From Azolla caroliniana (lineage: Eukaryota; Polypodiophyta), in assembly GCA_043228905.1 (NCBI GenBank), contig JBHGNT010000005.1, positions 7,502,001-7,566,000 of the forward strand: 64,000 nucleotides of DNA, in the 5' to 3' direction. A model generated the notes under the pieces. The model had not been told where the DNA came from, searched no databases, and worked only from the letters and a program-made list of their open reading frames with translations. Shown here one piece after another: positions 41,601 through 52,708 of this stretch (its first letter is position 1; every line of letters begins with the position of its first letter). The translations under genes and the position numbers were made by a program.

Positions 41601-43320
41601 AGTAAAAGAAAATGCAAGGTATAACTATGTCTGCTAGTCTCTGTCATATTTTTGACACTTTTGGAGATTGTCTGTACGATGATTCCTCTATGAATCCATA
41701 ATTGTCAATTTGATATTGTCCTGCAAATATTTTACTCTGGTTCCATCTTATCGAGTTAAAAAATTTATTTTTGTATGCACTTTAGAGAATAGCAGGTTTG
41801 ATGTCTAATTCATTCGGTAGAGTTCCAACATCAATCTCGAAATTCATTACCTAGAGTCGAAATGTTGATCAATGGATCCATTTAGCAGCGTTTGAACTTT
41901 GTTCAATGAGTCGATTTAGTAAAGATAATCTTCGAATACATTCGCAGAGTTCCAGAGCAGGCTTATTTTCTAAAGGTTTGAGTAAAAGGAAACAGAGTTA
42001 ATACTTTGATCATTGAATAAATTGCACAAAGTTTAAATAATCTCCATTTGAAATTTGAGAATTTCCATTCACTACTGTGGATTTAACATTATTGACATAC
42101 TTTGAGTTTTGTATATGTTCTGAATCTGTTGAATGAAGTAGGAATGCTAAAGAATCTGTATTTGAGTTTTAGATTATATTTCTCCTGATTTAGGCAGTGG
42201 ATATTTTCCAAGTGGAAGAGTTAATCATGAATGGAGTTTGGTATGATCTCTGTTCTTAATAAATTTCAAATGTTGCACTATGGATCCCATTAATTGCGAT
42301 GTTAAAGCTGGATTCAAGAAACAAGGAGCCACAAGTCCCATTATCATCAAGTGCTTGCTGATCTGTGGATCCATTTAGTGGCAATTGATGCAAATCCCAA
42401 TTAGTATATTTGAATGCTGCGATTGGCAATCTTCGATTAAGATTATGCTTACCTATTGAATATACCTTTTTTCTATTGATGAGGTTCTTCAGGATGTCGA
42501 ATGTATCGAGCTACTCAAAGTCATCCAAAGGTGAAATAGGATATGTTTTCCATATTTTTAAGCCTAATAATTGGTAAGAATAAACTCCAATAAAATCTAT
42601 GCCGCCCATAGTTAGTCGCTAACTCTTGGAAACCAGACCCGTGTTGATTTGGAGAGTGCTCATCGAGCACAAATCCGGCTACGAGTTTATGGAAATGTCC
42701 TTTGTGATGGTCATGGTCGATGGTATGTTGGTCGTGACAAGGGATTCAATTGCAACCAGAACCACAATTTCAAAATCAAAAGTAGATTTAGTGGGAGAGT
42801 TGACTAGCCAAATATAATTGGGACTGGTTGGTGAAGCCATGGGTGATGGAGTTGGCAGAACTCGTCCATGTGGTTACTCTCACCCACATAAATATTAGGG
42901 AGTTCTCCAACATTATTAGTAGTAGCAATGTGTAAAGCTTATATTCCAATTTGCTTCCATACCAATGCTTGGATTTAGGTGTTGTATGTTCTTTTGAATT
43001 TGCCCAAAGGCTTTGCATTCTTCATTGATTTTTGGGGTGTACATCTATAGTAGTTGCAATGAAGTTGGTCTCTGGTCCCTTCTCATTATCCATTGAAGTA
43101 TTTAATTTGGTTGCATTAGAAGCACCGGATCTATGAGTGGAGATTGGTAGGGGTTAGTTTGTTAGTCAATGTACAAGCATCCTAAGGTGCAACAAGGTGT
43201 AGGAAGTGGTGGATTTGTGTATTGATCCTATTAATCATGTGGTCTTTTTTGGTTGGTGGTGATAAGCATGATCCTTATGTCAACCACACCAATCTTTATG
43301 TTTTTAGTGATCTCATCGAT

Positions 43321-43424
43321 CACATGATAGTGATTGAATCATTGTTCTAGTGACAAGTCTTCACTCTCAAAGCACATGATAGTGATTGAATCATTGTTCT
43401 AGTGACAAGTCTTCACTCTCAAAG
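43321..43424. repeat. Perfect 2 x 52-bp tandem duplication
   Basis: Copies 43321-43372 and 43373-43424, each starting CACATGATAGTG and ending CACTCTCAAAG. No differences seen. Confidence 0.9.
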
Positions 43425-44448
43425 CGTTATTGTAGTGAGCTTAATGATGGGATCTCCAATGTGATGGGAAAAGGGTGTGAAAATACCAATTGACAAGCAA
43501 GCACAAAAAAGCTGAATTGTTTACTTTTTCCATAATGTTAATTAATATGGGAATGCAAATACAAAAACTTCCTAGAAAATCTAGGGGCATACCAATTCAA
43601 CAAATTGAATTATAGCGTCAAAGCCCGATATTACGTCATGTTGGAATCATGAAACCATGCTCAATGTTCAATATTCTACTTTCACCCACACTTACTACTA
43701 TGTAGTACAAAGAAAGGACGAAGCTTTGCGTATGTGAGCAATGCTTGAGATAGATGGAAAAGTGAATCTCATGACTCTTTAGCAGAGGTCAAAAGTTAGG
43801 TTTTTGGTGTGGGTCAAAATTAAGGTTGTCTCAAGCTTCCTCATTCACTCTATGCCTCTAGTTGTCGTTCTATATCTCTATATTGTTCTCACTTTGTTTC
43901 TCTCCCCCTCTCTATGAATGAGGCTTTTTTGCAATGTCAATATATCATGAAATGGGAACAATGTGGAAGCTTACGCCTCACATATTATACTACATATGTT
44001 ACACCCAACTACAAAACCATATTCCTTGTTGAGCAGGGAAACCTTACAAGTCAATACATGTTAGAGCCCATTCTTTTGTGATCTAAACAATTGCTTCCAT
44101 GCAACTTAGCTCACAATCACTATGATGTGAGATAGGGAGTTGGGGCACAAGCGATGAGAGTAGATGACTAACTATTACACTTTGCCCTAAACAAATTAGG
44201 GAGTCCGAGTATCACACTTTGATACAATGCTTGGCCTTTGATCACATTTGACTATGTTTTCCACACATTTTTGTCCAAACCCAATCCTTGCACAAATTTC
44301 TCTCATAGTTACAATTTGCACTCTCGATTGCAACATTCATTTGGAACGTTCTTGAACATCAAGATTCGTTATTCATATTCACATGCATTACATGAAAATG
44401 TTAGATTTTTGTCCTCACAGGTAATATTTGACCTTCAAAGACGAGAAT

Positions 44449-44452
<4 letters not shown>

Positions 44453-44495
<43 letters not shown>
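44453..44495. repeat. (TC)n microsatellite
   Basis: About 21 uninterrupted TC units, just 5' of a LINE relic on the plus strand. Confidence 0.95.
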
Positions 44496-44496
<1 letters not shown>

Positions 44497-44554
44497 AAGA
44501 TGGAAATGTAGGCAAATAGGGACACATGACTTATGGGACTAATCCAAGTCTTCT

Positions 44555-46760
44555 ACGACTATGCTTTTGGAATTGCAATGAATACCCATGGAATGCGGGA
44601 TTTGGCATTGAGGAGTTCACCAATGACTCAGGTATCATACTTCTTGTTGAAACATGAGAGCATGATACACAAAGGATTCAAGGTTTAGGAAACTATAATG
44701 TACACTCTTTAATATAGAATATGTGTCAATCATAAAAAATGATGAGCATAAATGTTACATATGGTTCAAAATAGAAACACCTAATGATTTGCTCAATTTC
44801 GTAGTTGGATGTTAAATTCCTCATTAAGATTCTAACTTTTATGTTTGTTTTGATAAAGACCAAACTTTTGCCAACCTAGAAATTGATATTTCTTATTTCA
44901 AATTCAAAGAGAAGGTTATTGTCTTTGGTGACATGATGCCCGTACAAGAAGTTTCCAACTTGATGCACAACAATCTTTCATACCAAATATCTCAAGGATA
45001 CAAGATGATATACAAATGTATAGTTGGTCTTCTGTTAATGAAAAAGATCTGAACCAATTTGGGAAGTTACTCCTACAAATGTGCAATAGTACTAGAATGC
45101 TTATTGTAAATGGTTATCTTTATGGTCCAACACTAATGGTTTTACATGTAGAAAACACAATGGAAATAGTGATCGACTATGTGCTACTTTTCAAAGGTAT
45201 TTTGAATCACATACATAAATTCTCACTCCATGAATAGACATCAGAATTTGATCATAGAACTTTATGTATTGACCTCAAATTGTATGCATAGGTTTGATTG
45301 TGAGAAGGCTATTAAAGATAATAAACAACCATACTTGAGCATGAACCTTAAGGGAGCAACCGTGTATTCCAAGATAGTTGACGATAGGTTACTAATGATA
45401 GAGATACAACATAGTACCACAATAGAATGCAAATGGGAAGCTTTCAAGAAAGTCATTCTCTTGTGCACATACAAATGCTTTTTGACCAAGAATACATCTT
45501 GGAAATGCATCAAGAAATGTATTTCAAAGAAAAAATGGTTTGATAAAGAATGTCATGAAGCTCGAAAGCGCGTTATGATTTTGGATGTAGTTAAGGATAA
45601 AGAAAATTATCAAAAGCATTTGCATGATTACAAAAGGCTTATTCAAAGAAAGAGAAGAATATGGGAAGTTACTCAACAATTTCTTCAAACACAAAAAAAG
45701 CACATGCATGTGCTAAATTTTGGGGAAATGTAAAGGGAGAAATGTGTTGAGAGCTATGGTGACTTAACTCTTCTTGACTTGTCAATGCATTGTAAGAACT
45801 CATATGAGCTATCTATTGCCGAAAAGATGATCTATTATGGTTTTCTTTCACATATGTCTCCCTTCTTTACAATTGAAGACATATGCATAGGACTTGGAAA
45901 TTGGCCTCTCGAAAGACAAACAATCTTCAATGTATAAAAGTTTAAATTCACAAATGGACGGGAAAGGAAGCACACACATTTATAAGTGATATATTTAATC
46001 ATGCATTTTTAGAACTTATATGAGCTATATATTGCCGAATATGATGTGTTATGGTTCTCTTTCACATATGTGTTCCTTCTTTACAATTGAAGATATATTC
46101 ATAGGACTTAAGAAATTGGCCTCTCTAATGGCAAAACTATTTAGATGGATAATAGAATCAAAGCTAAGTGCATGGGTTGAAAAAAAATGGTAAGAGAGCT
46201 TATGGACAAGTTGGCTTTCAAAAACAACATCACCATCAATCATCTTGACATCCTTCAAGTATTAATGGAAGAAAGTTGCTTGAGAGGTAAAGGTTTATAT
46301 TGTTGCTTTGTAGACTTAAAGAAAGCATTTGATATTGTACCCCATGAGCCCATGAGGATATTTGGAGGCAAATGAAAGAACTTGAGGTGCCAAGTGAATA
46401 TATGCTTGCAATTTCTCGAATCTATGAGAAGGTTATATATGTTATGTGCGTATGGGTAATAGACTCAAGAAATTGAGTGTGGGTCCTCAAGAAATACCTT
46501 TTCGACATTTTGATGACATCGGTGCTTCTTCTCTATGGGGTAGTTGCATCCCATAATCTACTTGGAAAGAGTTTGAAAATGTTCAAAAGCATTTTCTTAC
46601 AAAGGTTTACAAGTTAAGAAACAAACACTATATACCCTCCTCCTACTTGAGACAAGATCACTTCCCATTGAGATCATGGCCATGGAACGGGTTGTGGACT
46701 TTGCCCAATTATGAGTTTATTTAGTAGAAGTTGATGAGAATGTCATTGATGTGGGGTCTT
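44555..46760 (+). pseudogene. LINE (non-LTR retrotransposon) ORF2 relic
   Basis: Pieces in order on the plus strand: endonuclease start WNCNEYPWNAGFGIEEF (about 44570), VIVFGDMMP (about 44925), GKLLLQMCNSTRMLIVNG (about 45060), and WFDKECHEARKR plus RLIQRKRRIWE (45535-45665). Then TIEDIFIGLKKLASL (about 46085), RT motif GLYCCFVDLKKAFDIVP (about 46290), LEVPSEYMLAISRIYEKV, and the C-terminal LPIEIMAMERVVDFA (about 46660). Many stops and frameshifts break it. A diverged direct repeat (45795-45930 and 46011-46140) lies in the middle. No 3' tail or target duplication was found. Confidence 0.82.
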
Positions 46761-47199
46761 TACCTATAAGGAAGGAAGAGTAAACATGGTTGAATTGGCA
46801 TTTTTGGTGTAAGACCCACCCTTTGCAAGGGAGACTAATAATATATTGTGCCATGGTGCTCTATGGAATCATTTGATGGTTATTGTCTACAATTGGGCAA
46901 GAATTGCATCTAAGTAGGTTTGATAATGGATGGTAGTGGATCTTTCATTGTAGTTGGCACTCTAAATTTCTTTCTAAAAAATGTCTTATTTGAGGAGTGA
47001 TGATTGGGGTCTACCTTATGTATTAAGTCTAAAGATGCATGAGTTGGCAACAAGCAATGGTTTTTTCCACTCTACTCAACTAGAAGGTTAGAAGTTGATA
47101 GTCTTGGTTGTTTAATGTTAGTTCTACTAGCTTGTAAGTTTTAGACGCTTTTGTCACTTTGTTATTGATGCCAAGATAGTTAATATTTGTGTGAGTTAT

Positions 47200-47575
47200 A
47201 TACATGCCAACCCAAGAGCATCCAATGTCTTAATACGATGAACATATCGATGATAGGCAATCAAATATCACTGTCGCTCATACCAACCACATTAGTTTCT
47301 TTGAAGCATAATTATATAGATAAAAAATGTGAGCAAAGAGGGCATCCTTGCTTGGCCCGTACATTCCTTGTGAAAGCATTTGGATAACTACAAGATATCC
47401 AGGTTTATCTTGGACATCCATTCTCATGTAGCTTGTATGGTTGTATATGAAGTTTAGTTAGGACTCAAATGTTTGTTATTCTCTCACATAGGTTTTCTCT
47501 CGGAACTGTCAAATGCTTTCTTAGATTTTACGAAGCAACAATCAAGTGGCGCGTCCATCATTACCTTTAGGTTTT
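47200..47575 (-). pseudogene. Second LINE RT relic
   Basis: The minus-strand translation contains CCFVKSKKAFDSSERKPM (about 47560-47505) and, in another frame, NVRAKQGCPLCSHFLSI (about 47360-47305). These correspond to the CCFVDFKKAFD and KQGCPLSPTLF blocks of LINE reverse transcriptases. It is opposite in strand to the relic at 44555-46760 and more decayed. Confidence 0.65.
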
Positions 47576-48309
47576 TTGGATTTATATATTGTCCCATGTT
47601 TGATTTTGCATCCAACCAATCTCCTTAGCTCCTTTTACATCCATGCATGTCACATTCCACTATATCAAAGTAAATAACTATAACATTATAGAACTAACCA
47701 TGACTATGTAAAAGTTGGTTAGTAACAATTGTCACCTTCCTACATCGCCTTAATCCAATATTCTTGTTGGTCTATGATTTAGGCCTTAAAGCAATTCCTT
47801 CATCATATATGAGAGAGTGTGCCTAAATTTTGTACATCACAATTTTAATTGGCCATCTTATGCAATCCATTGATCATACTTTTGAGAGATCTATTTTCAA
47901 TATACACAATAGATCAATTGCAAGGACTGAACTTGGGTTCTCTCATTTTTATGACATTGGTGCTACGATGTAAATCAAGAGTTGGTAAGCTTTCCACTCG
48001 AAAACACAAAATCATACAATCAACATTATTCGGTCTTGGAAATCAAATGATTATAAAGATAGTAATAGAAGGTCGATCATGATGGCATTTAATTCAAGGA
48101 ATTTTCTGTGTGCTAATATACTAAAACTTGAAACATAGCGCACAAATCTTTGATTTCATCTCAAATTTTATTTTTTTTCAAAACAAATTATCCTTCCATT
48201 AGTTTAAAAAAAGGCATATCAGCTACAAACTACAAAATAGGTGGAAAAGAAACGATTATCCTTCCCAAGCCCGTCTTGTGTAAGACAATGGCTAGCCATG
48301 GATCCTTAT

Positions 48310-48840
48310 TTAACTGAGATCCATCTCAAAATCTAATTCCATTTCAGTATTTACTACCAATTCTCCCATGTTGTCACATGCTTTCAACATACTAGAAAAT
48401 ATCATCATATTAGGTAAGAGACCTTGCACAAGCATTCGAGGATAGAGTTGTATCGCATCCTCATTCTTATCATGCTCAATATAGCCCAATAACATGGCAG
48501 GCCATTGTACCACATCTCCAACCAGCAATAAATCATCAAAAAGCTCTCGGGCTTCAATTATTGCTCCACATTTACGGTACCAACAAAAAGGATCTTTTTC
48601 CAATCCTTCTTTTGCGTTCACCAAAGCATTGTTAAGCACAATAGTCTCCCCAATGAAGAGAACTTTATTTATACTCTCATCATGAATCTTTTCCCCTTTT
48701 ACAATAGATCCAGTGTTTCCACAAGCCTTCAAGATGCAAATATATGTGATCCTATATGGTGAGAGACCCCCACTTGCATCTTTTGGAAATAGTTCATTGC
48801 TTCGTAACCATTTTTGTATTGAGCATACCCAAAATGAGTG
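48310..48840 (-). pseudogene. PPR gene fragment (frameshifted)
   Basis: The minus-strand translation has PPR-like blocks: in one frame GYAQYKNGYEAMNYFQKM, then after a frameshift ITYICILKACGNTGSIVKG, YRKCGAIIEARELFDDLL, GYIEHDKNEDAIQLYPRML and FSSMLKACDNMGE. It covers about one and a half PLS modules, resembling those of the gene at 486-3449. It has no proper start, a frameshift near 48775 and no C-terminal domain. Confidence 0.75.
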
Positions 48841-49838
48841 ATTCAAAGATTTCGCCTCAATTTCATTAACTCATAATGCTTAAAACTTGTTGTATTATGA
48901 CATTGGAAACTAGTATGAAAAGATATAAGCGCATCCAAACAAAGGTAATGTTGGCAATGTAAATAGCATTCCAACATTCCAAAATGTGTAGATTTAATCC
49001 TTATCATAGAAGCACATGAATGCATATTTCATTGACTCTAGATAAAATATGGTAAACAAATTTTGTGATTGCTCAAAAGTTTCTTAAAACTTGTGAAGGA
49101 TTAATACTTGCTATTAGGACTAGCCATACTACATTGAATAACCTTGATAAGCACACATCATTAAGGGGTTAGAGATACATCAAAGTATCAGACTCATTAA
49201 CAAAGGCATTTGACTTTGCCATTGATTGGTTGCCATTAATTCAATGTAAGGAAGTTTCCAAACACAAAAGCACAATGCTAACGGGTCAAAAGCCTGAATA
49301 TCTTGTCAAAGGTTCAATTGACAACTCATTTTTTAAGATTTTGTTGGTTGCAATTGCATGCATGAAGAAGGTTCATTTGATGTCTCCTTCACTCTAATGC
49401 AATGCCCTAAAGGTTCATTTGATAGACAATCTCTACATATTTATATTGATATTACTTTATAGGGCCTCTAAATTGCTACGCAGCATTTCCAACACACATT
49501 CTTTTGTTTATGATCTCATGAGTCACATGTAGAGAGAGACACCAATGTACGGACTAACATGATGCATCATGGGTTTGAGAAATTCCTTGTGGTATCTATA
49601 CATTGGGTTTCCAGAGAGCTTGCGATATGCGTGTCTTACACATATCAAGGGCAATAGGCTAGAAACGTTTTAGTTGTGCAACATCTTGAGTTGCGAAACC
49701 TAGAGCCATTTCTTTATATTGTGACGACTCCTCACTTATGAAGCATTTTTGACATGCATGATAAGTATCAAAAATAGGGTGAAAATGTGTTCATTTATCC
49801 TCACGATTGTGGTACTGGTCCCGAGTGTATGACAAAAA
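48841..49838. other. Intergenic region, nothing recognised
   Basis: AT-rich sequence between the PPR fragment and the 3' end of the bHLH gene. No coding or repeat structure is supported. Confidence 0.5.
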
Positions 49839-52708
49839 TCATTGTGGATTAATGACATTTGATGATGCTTTTGTGTCCCCCGACTCCAGAAGCTGCATAA
49901 GGGACCATAACACTTCGAGGCGGTGCACCTCTCGATCAGCCTGGTCATGCAAACAAAGATAGTTAACTTTCAGCAAAATGGCAAATCACCCACTAATTAA
50001 ATCTTTGAAGTTAAATGCATAATCTAAAATAGAACTTTAAAGGACACTTCAAACACGCGCCGGAGAACTTTGTACTAAAAGACTTGTTGCATCGCAGGAT
50101 ATAGGTGAATTGCAGCTCAAAGAAGACACTACAAAAAATGGATGGCTCCGCATAATATATATACATACCTCAACCACAAATTTTGCCCATAGCTTGTCAT
50201 TTCTTGTTTCCATGATGCCCTTCAATATGGTGAGCCCTGACTTCTTGATAGACTCTGGGATATCCAAGATGACGCTTTCCTCTTCGCATAACATCTGGAA
50301 GACAAAAGAAAGCATCGGATAACTACGTACACGGGAAGCTTGTGAAGGCATTATATACGGAACCAAAAACCGATACGCCAAATAAATAATAAAATTACAA
50401 TGCACTTATCATTGCAAATACTCTGCCCTCATCAAATTCAGTCTTATTTCAGTCTTTCAAGAATGTCAACTAGATTTAACCACATGACAAATGCTTTTAC
50501 CTCAACTAGGAACTGGCCAGGTTGCCTAAGGTTTTCTACTACAATTGGGCATGGCTTTCCCTCCTCACCTAGCTCCACTGCCCAACTTGCACCACCACCA
50601 CCACCAAAATTTGTGCTAGGCCCATTGTCTTTGCCCTCCTATGATGAAGATTCGTTGTTAGTGGTGCAGAGACAAATCTTGATGACATCAATTCGTTACG
50701 AAACTTGAGAAATAACAAATATTATTTGCTTACCTGCAACTTGATGGTTTCATTCCACTTCATTGTTACTGTCTGTAAGAAATTGATGTATTTGATTGTC
50801 TTCTCCAGCAAAGCATCAATGCTGCACTGTTTTTAAATAAAGCATGGGCACAAACAGTTAAAATACATACATCCACGTACCCTAGATCCTAAATGCTAAA
50901 CGTAATATAAATATATAGATAGATAGAATCTAAACCGTAGATGAATATGTTATGTATATATATGTATGCATTGCTTAAACCCTACACCAGAAATCCTGAT
51001 TGGTGTATATCCTAAAAACTCTGAACTGTAGATAATATACTAGTTGATGAATGCCAATTGATTCATGCTATAAGCTTGTGAGAAAGTAGAATGATTCATG
51101 GTCTGATACCTTTTTGGAGCTTGGAATGATGTTTCGAAGCTCAAGCACACAATCTTGAATTTGCTGACGGTCCTTCGGCCGGGGCCGAGGATTCTCTCCA
51201 CTTCTCGACCTCTTTTTACCGACCTGGACTTGTTCACTTCTCCTTGTCGGCAATCCCACCCCCCGTGGTGCTTGTTGCAACAACATTGGCATACTCTCAA
51301 AGCTTGCCGATCCCATATAATGATCAACTTTTTGCATTTTGGCATACCTCTCTTGATGAACACCGGGCATAGAAACCATCCCAGGTAAAAGTTGCACTCT
51401 TTCTTTAGAGTCATTTGTAACTGTTGAGCCGAACACATCTTCTAGGTTTGTATAGGGATCCCAGAAAGAGACATGGCCTAGCATTTTTGATGGCGTGGAT
51501 ACACATCCCTTTGTCAAGCTTGCGTGATCATCATCGATACTTTGCTTTTCTTGCATTCTCTTGAGAGATGCTAGAAAATCGTCGAACTCTTCGAGTTCCC
51601 GGCTGAATGCATTGGGTGCACTGCTCTCAGGCTGTGCCTCTAAGCCAACCAATGGTTGCTGCATGTTCTTCATATAGCTTTCCCATAACAAGGTGGATAA
51701 GCTATCATCTCCAAGGCCAATGGAAAACCCTCCACAATCATGGTTCATTTCTTTTTTTCTTTCTTCTTCTTCATTCATAACATTCAATACATTACCGTGG
51801 TCATCTAGGGTTTTGCATGGAGAACCACTAGAACAGATATTTTCCACACAAAGAACATCGCTTGCTTTGCTTGAAGTCTTTCCTACGTGGCCAATATTTT
51901 CCAGAGAAGAATGCTGTCCAAATTTATAGTTCACTTCGTGTTGTTCTTCTGTCATGGAATTTAACCCATTCTCATTGTAATCAAGGGTTTTGCATGGACT
52001 TCCACTAGAACAGCTCTTTTCAACACGAGGAGAATTGCTTGTATTCTTTGATGTCATTCCTACTAGGTAAATATCTTCCAACAAAGAAAGCCCTCCAAAA
52101 TTATGGTTCACTTGCTCGTTTTGTTCTTTTTTCATGAAGTTTGATCCATTCACATGGTGGTTTAGGATTTTGCATGGATTATTACTAGAAGAGCTTTTTT
52201 CTACACTGGGAAAATTGCTTGTTTTGTTTGAAGACATTCCTATAGAACTAGTTGGACTATCTTGGGAAGGGTCACATGGTATGACAACATCTACAACCCT
52301 ATCCATTGAAGTTATTCTGGAGGATCCAGATGCACCAGTAAGCCCCTCAAATAATAGTGGTGGCCGAATAAAATCGTCATCACCAGAGGAGCATGATGAA
52401 ATATTAGGTAGATTACCATGCCATATTTGTGAGCTAGCAAAGTCTGGACTAAGGAAATGTGGAGAGAGTGAATGTAAGTGATGAGATGATACACATGATG
52501 ATGACATCAAAGTATTGTTACTCAAAAGAAATGGAAATGAATGGAAAGAAGATGATCGCAGATGTTGTACTGCTGCCACATTATCACCCCCACCACAAAA
52601 TTTGTCTCCTGTAGCCATGAAGCTATCATACATATCGAGTGCTATCGGTCTCCTTAGATTTGTTGCCATGTTGTTTAATGAAACGGGCATGGAATAAAGG
52701 CCATCCAT
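49839..52708 (-). CDS. LHW: LONESOME HIGHWAY-type bHLH transcription factor, five exons, 685 aa
   Basis: In Arabidopsis LHW-type atypical bHLH factors dimerise with TMO5-type factors to drive vascular cell divisions and cytokinin synthesis. Exons joined with GT-AG and kept frame: 52708-51110, 50826-50734, 50638-50501, 50294-50169 and 49940-49839. The basic/helix 1 part is KKRSRSGENPRPRPKDRQ plus IQDCVLELRNIIP (about 498-529), lacking the His-Glu-Arg of classical E-box binders, as in LHW. Helix 2 is CSIDALLEKTIKYINFLQTV (exon 2). The conserved C-terminal domain follows (GQFLVEMLCEE, SGLTILKGIMETR, WAKFVVEADREV, LEVLWSLMQLLE). The N-terminal half is Ser/Asn-rich and holds three tandem copies of a 60-residue unit. 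The N-terminal MYC-type domain of Arabidopsis LHW is not visible; it is either lost or on an unseen upstream exon. The family is secure, the exact orthology less so. Confidence 0.92.
51722..52237 (-). repeat. Threefold internal repeat in the bHLH coding exon
   Basis: Residues 158-217, 218-276 and 277 to about 329 align as three units. Shared blocks are VEKSSSSNNPCKIL, VEKSCSSGSPCKTL and VENICSSGSPCKTL, followed in each by an Asn/Glu-rich stretch. At DNA level the units are diverged but clearly related. Confidence 0.85.

Larger units (their letters stand above)
41601..44554. other. Intergenic region, no gene recognised
   Basis: AT-rich DNA downstream of TMCO1. It contains a 2 x 52-bp duplication (43321-43424) and a (TC)n tract (44453-44495). 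Open frames are short and without recognisable domains. Confidence 0.55.
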
